Shown here piece after piece: positions 8,857-18,520 of a stretch of 64,000 nt of DNA. Below the pieces are notes generated by a model. The model made no database searches, had not been told where the DNA came from, and worked only from the letters and a program-made list of their open reading frames with translations. Every line of letters begins with the position of its first letter. The stretch's first letter is position 1. Made by a program: the position numbers and the translations under genes. The DNA comes from Roseibacterium elongatum DSM 19469 (GTDB taxonomy: Bacteria > Pseudomonadota > Alphaproteobacteria > Rhodobacterales > Rhodobacteraceae), in contig NZ_CP004372.1 of NCBI RefSeq assembly GCF_000590925.1, forward strand, positions 973,001-1,037,000, written 5' to 3'.

Positions 8857-9291
8857 GTGAAGGATCAAGCCCAATCCCTGCTTTTCGACCTCTGCGACTA
8901 CCTGCCTTTTCAGATGTCTGTCATCTCGGGCCGCGTTTTCCAGCAAGTCATGGAAGACGCAGGACTGCAGGTACCCGAATGGCGGATCATGATGGCCCTG
9001 CCAGCGAACCAACCCTGTTCATCGCAGGATCTGTGCATTCTGACGGCGATGGATGCTGCGCGGGTCAGCCGTGCCCAGCGCCGGTTGGAGGAATTGCAGA
9101 TGATCTCGGTGATTCGGGATACCGATGATCGCCGGAGGCTGGTCGTGCGCCTGTCCGACAAGGGCAGTGACGAGGTCACGCGGCTGCGCATTCTGGCCCG
9201 CGACGCCGAGAGCCTGTTCTTAGACGCGCTCGGCCCCGAGGATCGCGCACAGCTGAAAACCGCCATCGGCGAATTGTTCGATCAACTCTGA
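8857..9291 (+). CDS. MarR-family transcriptional regulator
   Basis: This 144-residue MarR protein is diverged from serC. It has a long N-terminal dimerisation helix, a helix-turn-helix around residues 55-85 (SSQDLCILTAMDAARVSRAQ) and a wing with DTDDRRRL. The start is set at GTG 8857, nine bases after GAAAGGA; an in-frame TTG at 8764 would extend it by 31 residues, but the putative TTGACA promoter lies downstream of that codon. The last ten bases overlap the end of the convergent hydrolase gene. The divergent placement makes serC a possible target; this is inference. Ligand unknown. Confidence 0.85.
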   Translation: MKDQAQSLLFDLCDYLPFQMSVISGRVFQQVMEDAGLQVPEWRIMMALPANQPCSSQDLCILTAMDAARVSRAQRRLEELQMISVIRDTDDRRRLVVRLSDKGSDEVTRLRILARDAESLFLDALGPEDRAQLKTAIGELFDQL

Positions 9292-10091
9292 TCGAGCAGC
9301 AGGCGCGTCAGCGTGCCATCTGGCCGTTCGAGGCCGGCGATGACCGTGAAATGGTTGGTGTCGGGGATGTGGACCGCGCGGGTATCAGCCCCGAGGCCTG
9401 TCCAGATATTCGCCAGCAAATCGTTCTGACGCAGAAACTCGGGTCGTTCCTGCGCCCCCACCACACAAGTCAGACGCACCCCGTCGATCGGCGTCTGCAA
9501 GGCGGGGCTTTCGTCTGCCGCCGCTTGCGCGTCGATCCGCAGGATCGCATTCATCTCTGTCCGCAGCAGCGGCCGCAGGTCGTGGACGCCCGAGATCGAC
9601 ATCACATGGGCCAGACGCGCGGCGACATCTTCGGGCAAAACCCCGCGACAGGCCATCCGACTGACAAGGTGGCCCCCGGCGGAATGACCGGTCAGGTACA
9701 GCGGCACGTCCGGCACCTTTTGCGCCGCCAGAATGATGGCGCGACGCACCTCTTGCGTGATGTCGGCGATCCGGGCCTCGGGGGCCAGAGTGTAGGTGAC
9801 GACGGCCACCGCCTGACCGGCGGCCAACGGACCGGCCGCAAGATGCGAGAACGCGCGCCCCTCAAACTTGTGCCAATAGCCGCCATGCACGATGACCGTC
9901 AGACCCCGCAAGGCGCGATCGGGTCGAAAAAGATCGAGAAACTGGCGCGAATCCTTCCCATATCGCAGTTCCTGGCCAGCGTGATCGGTGCGAAAGGTAT
10001 CCGCGCGCTCGGCCCAACCGGCCACGAGGCGATCCGCATCCGCGATATAGGCGCCGTTCTGATAGGCATCGTCCCAATCGGTGATCTGCAT
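9282..10091 (-). CDS. Alpha/beta hydrolase (arylformamidase-like)
   Basis: This 269-residue alpha/beta hydrolase has HGGYWHKF near residue 70 (oxyanion hole), the nucleophile elbow GHSAGGH near residue 145, and a C-terminal Asp/His pair (DTNHFTV) about 25 residues from the end. The HGGYW plus GHSAGGH combination is typical of the kynurenine formamidase-like carboxylesterase group. The start is ATG 10091, preceded by GGGGAGGG. It is divergent from the 5-oxoprolinase gene by 73 bases. The real substrate cannot be read from the sequence; there are no other tryptophan-catabolic genes nearby. Confidence 0.85.
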   Translation of the reverse strand: MQITDWDDAYQNGAYIADADRLVAGWAERADTFRTDHAGQELRYGKDSRQFLDLFRPDRALRGLTVIVHGGYWHKFEGRAFSHLAAGPLAAGQAVAVVTYTLAPEARIADITQEVRRAIILAAQKVPDVPLYLTGHSAGGHLVSRMACRGVLPEDVAARLAHVMSISGVHDLRPLLRTEMNAILRIDAQAAADESPALQTPIDGVRLTCVVGAQERPEFLRQNDLLANIWTGLGADTRAVHIPDTNHFTVIAGLERPDGTLTRLLLDQS

Positions 10092-10164
10092 ATGCGACCC
10101 TCCCCGACATCTGGCTAGCCTGCGTCGGCTTTGGTAGCAAGGCACGGGCAGAGCGGAGCGGATC

Positions 10165-13100
10165 ATGAGCAAATGGCAATTCTGGGTCGATCGCGGCGGC
10201 ACCTTCACCGATCTGGTCGGGCGGCGTCCGGATGGCACGCTCGTCACCACCAAATTGCTGAGCGAGAACCCCGAACACTATGCCGATGCCGCCGTCGAAG
10301 GGATCCGGCGGTTGATGGCCGGGTCGGATGCCCCGATCGAAGCGGTCAAGATGGGAACCACGGTGGCCACCAATGCCCTGCTGGAGCGTAAGGGCGCGCG
10401 CGTGCTGCTGCTCGTGACCGAAGGGTTCCGCGACCTTTTGCGGATCGGCACGCAGGCCCGGCCCCGACTGTTCGACCTGAACGTGCGGCTGCCCGAACTG
10501 CTCTATGAAGATGTCGCAGAGATCCCCGAGCGGCTGGATGCCGCGGGCGACCCTCTCACCCCGCTGGACGAAGACGCAGTGCGCGACGCGCTGACCCGCG
10601 CCCATGCGACGGGCATTCGGTCTGTCGCCATTGCCTATCTGCACTCCTATCTGAATCCGGCGCACGAGGCCCGCACCGCCGACATCGCGCGCGAGGTCGG
10701 GTTTACCCAGATCACCCCCAGTCACGAGGCCAGCCGGCTGATCAAGCTGGTGGGTCGTGGCGACACGGCGGTCGTCGACGCCTACCTGTCGCCGATCCTG
10801 CGCCGCTATGTCGATCAGGTGGCCGATGCGCTGGACCTCGGCCGGGGCGGGTGCGAGCACCTGTTCTTCATGCAATCCAACGGCGGGCTGACCGATGCGC
10901 GGCTGTTCCAGGGGCGCGACGCGATCCTGTCGGGGCCGGCGGGGGGTGTCGTGGGCATGGTGCGCACGGGCCAAGCGGCCGGATTCGACAAGCTGATCGG
11001 CTTCGACATGGGCGGCACCTCGACCGACGTGTGCCATTTCGCCGGCAAGTACGAACGCAGCTTCGAGACCGAGGTCGCCGGCGTGCGCATGCGCGCCCCG
11101 ATGATGCATATCCACACGGTCGCGGCCGGGGGCGGATCTATCCTGTCCTATCGCGATGGTCGGTTGCAGGTGGGCCCCGAAAGCGCCGGCGCCGATCCCG
11201 GCCCGGCCTGTTATCGGCGTGGCGGGCCCCTGACCGTGACAGATTGCAACGTGATGCTGGGCAAGCTGTCACCCGCGCATTTCCCCGCCGTGTTCGGGCC
11301 AAAGGCCGATCAACCGCTCGACGCCGCCGTGGTCCACGAGAAGTTCGCAGCGCTTGCCGCCGAGATCGGCGAGGGCCGCTCTCCCGAGGATGTCGCCGAA
11401 GGGTTCTTGCGCATCGCGGTCGAGAACATGGCCAACGCCATCAAGAAAATCAGTGTGCAGCGCGGCTATGACGTGACGAAATACGCGCTGGCGAGTTTCG
11501 GCGGTGCTGGCGGACAACATGCCTGCCTTGTGGCCGATGCCCTCGGGATGACGACCGTGATCCTGCACCCCTATGCCGGGGTCCTGTCCGCCTATGGAAT
11601 GGGATTGGCCGATATCCGCGCGCTGCGCGAGACACAGTTCGACGCAGGGCTGGATCGTCTCAATCATGCACAACAGAGACTGGAGGAGCTGGCGCAGGAC
11701 GCAGCGCGCGAAGTGGCGGCACAAGGGATCGCGCCCGACCGCATCCATGTCGAGCAGCGGGCGCATTTGCGCTATGCAGGCTCGCACCAATCGCTGGCCG
11801 TGCCGTTCGGCCCGAAAGAGACCCTGATCGAGGGCTTCGAGGCGGCGCATCATGGGCGATACGGGTTCACCGCAGCCGGACGCGACATCGTGTTCGAAAT
11901 GCTCGAAGTCGAAGCCATTGGAACAACCGACGCGCCAGATGCCCCCGTGCCCGACGCCACCCAAGCGCCAGCGCCCTTGGATTTGTTGTCGGTTCATCTG
12001 TCTGGCGAAACCCTGCAGACGCCCCTCTACGCCCGCGACGCACTGCCAGTGGGGGCAAGAATATCGGGGCCTGCTGTCGTCAGCGAAGACACCGGCACGA
12101 CCATGATCGAGCCCGGCTGGCAGGGTCGCATCGACGCGCTGGGGAACATGATCCTGGAGCGCAGGGAAAAGAAAGAAACCGAACGCGCCTTGGGAACCGA
12201 GGCCGACCCCGTGATGCTGGAGGTGTTCAATAACCTGTTCATGAATATCGCCGAGCAGATGGGCGCGACGCTGCAAAACACGGCCTATTCCGTGAACATC
12301 AAGGAACGGCTCGATTTCTCGTGCGCGCTGTTCGATGCGACCGGCAATCTGGTTGCGAACGCGCCGCATGTTCCCGTGCATCTGGGCTCGATGTCGGATG
12401 CGGTGCGCACGGTCGCGCGCCTGAACGCCGGCGCGATCGTGCCCGGTGATGCCTTCATGCTGAATGCGCCGTTCAACGGCGGCACCCACCTGCCCGATGT
12501 GACGGTCATAACGCCCGTGTTCGACACGGATGACACAACGATCCTGTTCTGGGTCGGCAGCCGTGGCCACCACGCCGATATCGGGGGCAAAACCCCCGGC
12601 TCCGCCCCACCCGATTCCACCCGGATCGAGGAAGAAGGCGTCGTGATCGACAATTTCAAGCTGGTCGAGGCGGGCCGCTTTCGTGCCGAAGACACTCGCG
12701 CGCTACTGGCCTCGGGGCGGTATCCGTGCCGCAATATCGACGATAACATGGCCGATCTCGAGGCGCAGATCGCCGCCAATGCCACCGGCATGCGCGAGGT
12801 ACGGTCGATGATCGATACCTTTGGGTTAGAGACTGTTCTGGCCTATATGCGCCATGTGCAAGACAATGCCGAGGCCAGCGTGCGCCGCGTGATCGGATCG
12901 CTCAAGGATGGCAGTTGCACCTATCCGCTGGATGATGGCAGCGCGATCCATGTGAAGATCACCGTGGATCAGGGCGCAGGGCGCGCGGTGATCGATTTCA
13001 CGGGAACCTCGCCTCAGCATCGCAATAACTACAATGCGCCCAAGGCCATTGCGACGGCGGCGGTGCTGTATGTGTTCCGTACGCTTGTGGGGCGCGACAT

Positions 13101-13734
13101 CCCGCTCAACGAGGGGTGTCTGAAACCTCTGCGGACCGTCCTGCCCGAAGGCAGCATGATCAACCCCGTCCACCCCGCCGCCGTGATCGCCGGCAATACC
13201 GAGGTCAGCCAGGCCATCACCGAATGCCTGTATGGCGCGCTGGGCGTGATCGCCGGCAGCCAGGGCACGATGAACAACTTCGTCTGGGGCAACGACCGCA
13301 TCCAGAATTACGAAACCATCGCGGGCGGCGCCGGGGCCGGGCCGGGTTTTGACGGGGCGTCCTGCGTACAGGTCCATATGACCAACACCCGCGCGACCGA
13401 TCCCGAGGTGTTGGAAACACGGTTCCCCGTGCGGGTCGAGCGCATGGCGCATCGGCGTGGATCGGGCGGCGCGGGCGCCTGGCGGGGCGGCGAGGGGATG
13501 CACCGAACCCTTCGGTTTCTTGAACCGATGACCGTCACCATCCTGTCGTCGCATCGCAAGGTATCCGTGCCGGGCCGGGCGGGCGGCGGCGATGGGGCCG
13601 TCGGGGAAAACCGTGTCCTGCGGCGCGATGGGCGGCACGAGGACCTTGCCGGGAACGCGCGGGCCGAGCTGCAGATCGGCGACGCGATCGAGATGCTGAC
13701 ACCCGGCGGCGGTGGCTGGGGCGAACCCGGCTGA
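10165..13734 (+). CDS. 5-oxoprolinase (hydantoinase A/B fusion)
   Basis: This 1189-residue protein joins both halves of the hydantoinase/oxoprolinase family, as in full-length ATP-dependent 5-oxoprolinases (5-oxo-L-proline to L-glutamate). The N-terminal HyuA half begins with the phosphate-binding [13 protein letters not shown] and carries the second ATPase loop [10 protein letters not shown] near residue 280. The HyuB half begins near residue 675 ([20 protein letters not shown]) and runs to the C-terminal Gly-rich [10 protein letters not shown] related N-methylhydantoinase or acetophenone carboxylase role is possible, but the fused single chain favours oxoprolinase. A divergent hydrolase shares the promoter region. 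Confidence 0.9.
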   Translation: MSKWQFWVDRGGTFTDLVGRRPDGTLVTTKLLSENPEHYADAAVEGIRRLMAGSDAPIEAVKMGTTVATNALLERKGARVLLLVTEGFRDLLRIGTQARPRLFDLNVRLPELLYEDVAEIPERLDAAGDPLTPLDEDAVRDALTRAHATGIRSVAIAYLHSYLNPAHEARTADIAREVGFTQITPSHEASRLIKLVGRGDTAVVDAYLSPILRRYVDQVADALDLGRGGCEHLFFMQSNGGLTDARLFQGRDAILSGPAGGVVGMVRTGQAAGFDKLIGFDMGGTSTDVCHFAGKYERSFETEVAGVRMRAPMMHIHTVAAGGGSILSYRDGRLQVGPESAGADPGPACYRRGGPLTVTDCNVMLGKLSPAHFPAVFGPKADQPLDAAVVHEKFAALAAEIGEGRSPEDVAEGFLRIAVENMANAIKKISVQRGYDVTKYALASFGGAGGQHACLVADALGMTTVILHPYAGVLSAYGMGLADIRALRETQFDAGLDRLNHAQQRLEELAQDAAREVAAQGIAPDRIHVEQRAHLRYAGSHQSLAVPFGPKETLIEGFEAAHHGRYGFTAAGRDIVFEMLEVEAIGTTDAPDAPVPDATQAPAPLDLLSVHLSGETLQTPLYARDALPVGARISGPAVVSEDTGTTMIEPGWQGRIDALGNMILERREKKETERALGTEADPVMLEVFNNLFMNIAEQMGATLQNTAYSVNIKERLDFSCALFDATGNLVANAPHVPVHLGSMSDAVRTVARLNAGAIVPGDAFMLNAPFNGGTHLPDVTVITPVFDTDDTTILFWVGSRGHHADIGGKTPGSAPPDSTRIEEEGVVIDNFKLVEAGRFRAEDTRALLASGRYPCRNIDDNMADLEAQIAANATGMREVRSMIDTFGLETVLAYMRHVQDNAEASVRRVIGSLKDGSCTYPLDDGSAIHVKITVDQGAGRAVIDFTGTSPQHRNNYNAPKAIATAAVLYVFRTLVGRDIPLNEGCLKPLRTVLPEGSMINPVHPAAVIAGNTEVSQAITECLYGALGVIAGSQGTMNNFVWGNDRIQNYETIAGGAGAGPGFDGASCVQVHMTNTRATDPEVLETRFPVRVERMAHRRGSGGAGAWRGGEGMHRTLRFLEPMTVTILSSHRKVSVPGRAGGGDGAVGENRVLRRDGRHEDLAGNARAELQIGDAIEMLTPGGGGWGEPG

Positions 13735-13788
13735 CCCAAGCGCCTGTTGCATTTGCACAGCATGTGTCGCTTGCGGCGATCCAAACGC

Positions 13789-13817
13789 TTGTCAAAAAAA
13801 TCTGACAGTCGTATCGA
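13789..13817 (+). promoter_or_regulatory. Possible promoter with overlapping palindrome upstream of the cobalamin riboswitch
   Basis: TTGTCA (13789-13794) is 17 bases from TATCGA (13812-13817), a plausible sigma-70 type promoter that would start RNA just before the riboswitch aptamer. It overlaps a palindrome at 13790-13807, TGTCA-N8-TGACA, which fits the TGT-N12-ACA pattern of CrtJ/PpsR-type repressors. Both assignments are from pattern only. Confidence 0.4.
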
Positions 13818-13824
13818 AGGGACG

Positions 13825-13990
13825 CTTTGGTCCGGGCGGCACAACCGTCCGGTGAAAAGGGAATGCGGTGAAATTCCGCAACTGCCCCCGCAACTGTAAG
13901 CGGTGAGCGTGATCGGCATATGCCACTGGGGCAACCCGGGAAGGCCCGATCCACGCCCAGACCCGCGAAGTCAGGAGACCTGCCAAAGCG
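13825..13990 (+). promoter_or_regulatory. Cobalamin (adenosylcobalamin) riboswitch
   Basis: The aptamer is recognised by its conserved blocks in order: the GGTGAAAAGGGAA region (from 13851), CCGCAACTG/CCCGCAACTGTAAGCGG (13877-13902), GCCACTGGG (from 13922), GGGAAGGC (13938-13945) and the B12 box AGTCAGGAGACCTGCC (13969-13984). It lies between the oxoprolinase gene and btuB, 150 bases before the btuB start. A further hairpin, TACCGG-GGG-CCGGTA (14107-14121), stands five bases before the btuB ribosome-binding site and is a candidate expression platform. The known behaviour of this class is to reduce expression of the downstream uptake genes when B12 is plentiful. Confidence 0.95.
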
Positions 13991-14138
13991 ATCACCCTGT
14001 CCTTGCGCGGGTGGCGCAGCGGGCAACGGACCCTTCCGTAGTGGTGACGTAACTGCACCGTCTGCGGGGGACATGCCTCCAACGACACATATCGAAAACG
14101 TCCGAGTACCGGGGGCCGGTATCGATGGAGGACTACAC

Positions 14139-15950
14139 ATGACGAAACGATTGGCCATGACGGCCGTCTGCGCGCTGGTTGCCGCGAATCCGGCGCTGGC
14201 GCAGGAAACCCTTTTCCAACTGGACGAGATCATCTTCTCGGCCGGCCTGACCGAGATCGAGGAAGACCGCACCGGCGTGACGGTCGATGTGCTGACGACC
14301 GAGGACTTGCGTTATGCCGGCGACATCCAGTTGTCGAACACGCTGGCGACGGTTCCGGGCCTGAGCGTCAGCCAGAACGGCCCGGTCGGCACCGCGACCA
14401 CGGTGCGGATCCGGGGCCTCGATAGCGACTACATTCCCGTTTTCCTGAACGGCATCGACGTGACCGATCCGTCCTCGGCCCAGATGGGTTTCGATTTCGG
14501 CGTTCTCACGGGCGCAGCGGCCACGCGCGTCGAGATCCTCCGTGGCTCTCAGGGGGCGATCTATGGATCCGAGGCCATCGGCGGGGTGGTGAACATCACC
14601 ACCGATCTCGCGCCCGAGGACCTCGGGACCGAGGTGACCATCAGCCTCGAGGCCGGCAGCTACGAGACGTATCTGGCAAGCCTCGGCATCGGGGCGCGCT
14701 TCGAACGCGGGACGCTGTCCTTCTCGGCGACCGAGCTTGTGACCGAAGGATTCTCGGCGGCCGACGAGAATGATGGCAATTCCGAAGAGGATGGTCACCA
14801 GTCCACCACCCTGATGCTGACGGGTGAATACGACGCCACCGACGCGCTGACACTGGGGTTCAGCGCCTTCTACATCGACAGCTTCAGCGAGATCGACGGG
14901 TTCCCCGCCCCGGCCTTCACGCTGGCGGACACGCAAGACGAGCAGGAAGACGAACGCTATGGCCTGCGCGCCTATGCCAATTTCGATGCGTTTGGCATCG
15001 AGCATGAAATCGCGGCCAGCGGGTCGCGCACCGAGCGGTATTATCCCGGCGGCTTCACCGAGGACTTTCGCGGCGACCGCGTGACCCTGTCCTATCTCGG
15101 CACGGCCAGCGTGCGCCAGGCCGATACGCTGACATTCGGCATCGATGTGACCGAGGAAGACTTCGAAGCCGGTGCTGATTCGGGCGATGTCGAGACGGCT
15201 GCGGTTTTTGCCGAATATGTCGCGGCGTTCGGCAGCGATTTCGACCTCTCGACCTCGCTGCGCTATGACGAACACTCCATTTTCGGCGGGCAGGCCACGG
15301 GCCGGATCGCGGCGGCTTGGCGCCCTGCCGAAGGCACGGTGGTGCGCGGATCGATCGCAACGGGGTTTCGCGCGCCGTCTCTGTTCGAGCTGTATTCCGG
15401 GTTCTTCGGCAATCCTGACCTCGAACCGGAACAGAGCCGCAGCATCGAGTTGGGCATCGAGCGGGAATTCGGTGACCTGACGCTGGGCGCGACCGTGTTC
15501 TACACCGAAATCGACGACCTGATCAGGTTCTCTGGCGGCGGCTATAACCAGGTACCTGGCACCAGCACGACGCAGGGCGTCGAACTGACCGCCGATTACA
15601 TGCTGAGCGATGCGGTGACAGCCTTCGCCAACTACACCTACACCGAGGCCGAGGATCAGACGGGGGCACGCCTGCGGCGGGTGCCGCGCCACGATACCAC
15701 GCTGGGGATCGCGGGCGAGTTCGGGCCCAATTGGTCGGGCAGCTTCAGCCTGCAAAATGTCGCGGATCGCGTCGATCCGGCCCCGATGGACGACTATGTT
15801 CTCGCCAATGGACAGATCGGCTACGGTATCACCGAAGAGGCCGAGATCTACCTGCGGATCGAGAACATCTTTGACGAAGAGTATCAGACCGCAACCGGCT
15901 ACGGCACCAGCGACAGGGCATTCTACATTGGCCTGCGCTCGCGCTTCTGA
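14139..15950 (+). CDS. btuB: TonB-dependent vitamin B12 receptor
   Basis: This 603-residue outer-membrane receptor imports cobalamin or related corrinoids using TonB energy. A signal peptide (residues 1-21, ending NPALA) is followed by a TonB box-like LDEIIFSA and a plug domain (about 35-150, with VRIRGLDSDYIPVFLNG). The remainder is a 22-stranded barrel ending in the expected C-terminal Phe (GLRSRF). The ATG at 14139 has GGAGG seven bases upstream; the frame is open further upstream through the riboswitch, which is not coding. Position directly after a cobalamin riboswitch, ahead of btuFCD, fixes the substrate class. It is the first gene of a long coupled operon. Confidence 0.93.
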   Translation: MTKRLAMTAVCALVAANPALAQETLFQLDEIIFSAGLTEIEEDRTGVTVDVLTTEDLRYAGDIQLSNTLATVPGLSVSQNGPVGTATTVRIRGLDSDYIPVFLNGIDVTDPSSAQMGFDFGVLTGAAATRVEILRGSQGAIYGSEAIGGVVNITTDLAPEDLGTEVTISLEAGSYETYLASLGIGARFERGTLSFSATELVTEGFSAADENDGNSEEDGHQSTTLMLTGEYDATDALTLGFSAFYIDSFSEIDGFPAPAFTLADTQDEQEDERYGLRAYANFDAFGIEHEIAASGSRTERYYPGGFTEDFRGDRVTLSYLGTASVRQADTLTFGIDVTEEDFEAGADSGDVETAAVFAEYVAAFGSDFDLSTSLRYDEHSIFGGQATGRIAAAWRPAEGTVVRGSIATGFRAPSLFELYSGFFGNPDLEPEQSRSIELGIEREFGDLTLGATVFYTEIDDLIRFSGGGYNQVPGTSTTQGVELTADYMLSDAVTAFANYTYTEAEDQTGARLRRVPRHDTTLGIAGEFGPNWSGSFSLQNVADRVDPAPMDDYVLANGQIGYGITEEAEIYLRIENIFDEEYQTATGYGTSDRAFYIGLRSRF

Positions 15951-16779
15951 TCGGCTGAAGCATCTTCTGGTGGCAGTGGGGGTGACCCTCTCCGCCACCA
16001 CATCGATATGGGCGGATGCCCCCGCCCGCGTCGTTTCCATGAACCTGTGCACCGATCAGTTCGCCATGCTGCTGGCCGCGCCGGGGCAACTGATCTCGGT
16101 CAGCGCGATCGCGACCGACCCGCTGATCTCGCCCATGTCGGATCGGGCGGCGGGCTATCCGCGCAACCATGGCGGCGCCGAGGAAATCTATCTTCTGAAC
16201 CCCGATCTGGTCTTGGCCGGTGTCTATTCCGACCCCGCCACGGTCGCCATGCTGCGCAATCTCGGCATCCGGGTCGAACAGATCCAGGTCGCGCAAAGCC
16301 TGATCGACATTCCCGACCGCCTGCGAGAGGTGGCCGGCCATCTAGATCAGATGGACCGGGCCGAGAGCCTGATCGCCACTTTCGAGACGAATCTGGCCCG
16401 ATTGACCGCAGAACCGGGCGGCCCGCGTGCCGCCTTCTATTATCCCAACGGATATACCGTCGGCACCGAGACGCTGTCGCATGACATTCTGACCACTGCG
16501 GGCTTTACCCATATCGCCGACGAGTTGGGGCGCAGCGCCTCGGGGCGTCTGGCGCTGGAGCTTCTGGCGATTGCCCAACCCGACCTCGTGATCGGCAGTA
16601 CCCCCTATGCCGGGGCGTCCCGCTCGGAGGAGATCCTGCGCCATCCGGCGCTACAGGCCCTGATTGCCGCTGGCCGGGGTACGGTGAGCGGCCCCGACTG
16701 GGTCTGTGGCACGCCCCATGTCATCGATGCGCTGGTCGATCTGACCGTGATCCGCCGCGCGATGGAGGGCGGGGAATGA
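15928..16779 (+). CDS. btuF: Periplasmic cobalamin-binding protein of an ABC importer
   Basis: A periplasmic binding protein of the BtuF/FepB helical-backbone type, about 283 residues. It has the typical RVVSMNLCTDQ opening, GGAEEIYLLNPDLVLA and a long linking helix near the middle. The start is uncertain: no ATG fits. TTG 15928 gives a sensible signal peptide (basic DRLK, then hydrophobic LLVAVGVTLSATTSIWA) and overlaps btuB by 23 bases; CTG 15955 or GTG 15970 are alternatives. The stop overlaps btuC by ATGA. The function is to carry the corrinoid from BtuB to the BtuCD membrane complex, inferred from family and context. Confidence 0.85.
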   Translation: MACARASDRLKHLLVAVGVTLSATTSIWADAPARVVSMNLCTDQFAMLLAAPGQLISVSAIATDPLISPMSDRAAGYPRNHGGAEEIYLLNPDLVLAGVYSDPATVAMLRNLGIRVEQIQVAQSLIDIPDRLREVAGHLDQMDRAESLIATFETNLARLTAEPGGPRAAFYYPNGYTVGTETLSHDILTTAGFTHIADELGRSASGRLALELLAIAQPDLVIGSTPYAGASRSEEILRHPALQALIAAGRGTVSGPDWVCGTPHVIDALVDLTVIRRAMEGGE

Positions 16780-17765
16780 CGCACTCTGCCCTGATTTCGG
16801 CGCTCATGGCCCTGGTCGCGGTCCTGTTCGTGCTGTCGCTGCTGATCGGTCCGGCGGGGTTCGGGCCGGGCGACTCGCTCAGGGCGCTTGTCGCGGGACA
16901 AGGCGACGCCGTGACCCTCGTGATGCGCGAAATCCGCCTGCCGCGCGCCATTCTGGCGGTGATGGTGGGCGTCTCGCTGGGCCTGTCTGGGGCCGCGCTT
17001 CAGGGATATCTTCGCAACCCGCTGGCCGAACCGGGGCTGATCGGCGTGTCGGGCTCGGCCGCACTGGGCGCGGTGATCGCGCTGCAAACCGGATTTGCGG
17101 CGTTATTTGCGCTCGCCCTGCCCTTTGCGGCGCTGACCGGGGCGATGGTCGCGGTTCTGCTCATCCTGCTGCTGGCCGGGCCACGGGGCGGGTCGATCAC
17201 CCTGATCCTCGCCGGGATCGCGATTTCCGCGCTGGCCGGGGCCTTGACCTCGCTGGCGCTGAACCTCTCCCCCAACCCCTTCGCCGTCAGTGAAACGGTC
17301 TTCTGGATGCTGGGCTCGCTGGCCGACCGGTCGTTTGCGCATGTCTGGATCGCCCTGCCCTTCATGGCGGTGGGCTGGGTGCTGTTGGCCCTGACGGGAC
17401 GCGGGCTGGACGCCCTGACCCTTGGCGAGGACGCCGCGCAAGCGCTCGGCATCAACCTGCGCCGCCTGCGCCTGATGCTGGTCGTCGGCACGGCCGCTAG
17501 TGTCGGCGCGGCCACCGCCGTGGCGGGCGCCATCGGCTTCGTTGGCCTTGTGGTGCCGCATCTGCTGCGCCCGCTGGTCGGCGCACGGCCCGGCCGCCTG
17601 CTGTCGGCCTCGGCCCTCGGGGGGGCGGCCATGGTGCTGACGGCCGACATCGCGGTGCGCCTTGTCCTGCCGGAGAGGGACCTCAAACTGGGGGTTCTGA
17701 TGGCGATCATCGGCGCGCCGCTCTTCCTGCACCTGATCTACAAGACACGGCGGAGAATGGCATGA
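16776..17765 (+). CDS. btuC: Cobalamin ABC transporter permease (FecCD family)
   Basis: This 329-residue FecCD-family permease has about ten transmembrane segments. Family motifs are GLSGAALQGYLRNPLAEPG near residue 70 and the ATPase-contact region GFVGLVVPHLLRPLVG near 250. Start and stop overlap btuF and btuD by ATGA, indicating translational coupling. The FecCD family also transports haem and ferric siderophores; the cobalamin assignment comes from the riboswitch, btuB and cbiZ around it. Confidence 0.92.
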   Translation: MTHSALISALMALVAVLFVLSLLIGPAGFGPGDSLRALVAGQGDAVTLVMREIRLPRAILAVMVGVSLGLSGAALQGYLRNPLAEPGLIGVSGSAALGAVIALQTGFAALFALALPFAALTGAMVAVLLILLLAGPRGGSITLILAGIAISALAGALTSLALNLSPNPFAVSETVFWMLGSLADRSFAHVWIALPFMAVGWVLLALTGRGLDALTLGEDAAQALGINLRRLRLMLVVGTAASVGAATAVAGAIGFVGLVVPHLLRPLVGARPGRLLSASALGGAAMVLTADIAVRLVLPERDLKLGVLMAIIGAPLFLHLIYKTRRRMA

Positions 17766-18520
17766 CCCTTCTCGCGCTAGACCAACTGACGGTGAAACGC
17801 GGGCCCTGCCCGGTGGTCAATGGGGTCAGCCTGTCGGTCGATCGTGGCGAGGTGGTGGGGTTGATCGGCCCGAACGGTGCCGGGAAAACGACCCTGTTCC
17901 GGGGCGCCTTGGGCCTGATTTCCCATTCCGGAACCTCGTCGCTTGCGCAGCTGTCGCCAGCCGATCGCGCCCGCGCCGCCGCCTGGATGCCGCAAGCCCG
18001 CGAAATCGCATGGCCCATCGCGGTCGAAACCCTCGTCATGCTGGGGCGTGTCCCCCATCTGGCCGGGGGCCAGAGACCCAGCGAACGCGATCATGCCGCG
18101 GTGGCCGAGGCCATCGCCGATATGGGGCTGGTCGGGTTCGAAACCCGCCCCGCCACCGATCTGTCCGGCGGCGAACAGGCGCGTGTGCTGATCGCGCGCA
18201 CACTGGCGCAGGATTGTCCGCTGATCGTGGCGGACGAACCGATTGCCGGGCTGGACCCGGCGCATCAGATCGCCACGATGGACCTGTTTGCCCGGATCGC
18301 GAGACAGGGGAAATCCGTCCTCGTATCACTGCACGATCTGGGCTTGGCGGCGCGCCATTGTTCGCGGCTGATCCTGATGCATCAGGGCCGGATCGTGGCC
18401 GATGGGACGCCGCGCATCGTTCTGACGCCGAAGAACCTGCACGACGTCTTTGGCATTTCCGCGCATCTGACCGAGGGGCCCGATGGCATGATTTTTCAGC
18501 CGCTCGAGGTGTTGCGATGA
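17762..18520 (+). CDS. btuD: Cobalamin ABC transporter ATP-binding protein
   Basis: This 252-residue ABC ATPase has Walker A GPNGAGKTT (residues 37-45), signature LSGGEQARV, Walker B LIVADEP and the H-loop His in VSLHDLGLAARH. It powers the BtuC channel at the inner membrane. Both ends overlap neighbours by ATGA. It resembles HmuV/FecE ATPases as well; substrate is assigned from the operon. Confidence 0.92.
   Translation: MTLLALDQLTVKRGPCPVVNGVSLSVDRGEVVGLIGPNGAGKTTLFRGALGLISHSGTSSLAQLSPADRARAAAWMPQAREIAWPIAVETLVMLGRVPHLAGGQRPSERDHAAVAEAIADMGLVGFETRPATDLSGGEQARVLIARTLAQDCPLIVADEPIAGLDPAHQIATMDLFARIARQGKSVLVSLHDLGLAARHCSRLILMHQGRIVADGTPRIVLTPKNLHDVFGISAHLTEGPDGMIFQPLEVLR

Noticed and set aside
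9282..13734. A dedicated catabolic operon linking the arylformamidase-like hydrolase and 5-oxoprolinase
   Set aside because: The genes are divergent and there is no further pathway gene; shared regulation is possible, but a joint pathway is not supported.
13920..14138. N-terminal extension of btuB through the riboswitch
   Set aside because: The frame is open, but this stretch is the conserved aptamer; the true start at 14139 has a GGAGG site and a signal peptide.
14133..16052. Long minus-strand open frame opposite btuB
   Set aside because: Antisense shadow; it would also run through the btuB-btuF junction and has no ribosome-binding site or recognised domain.
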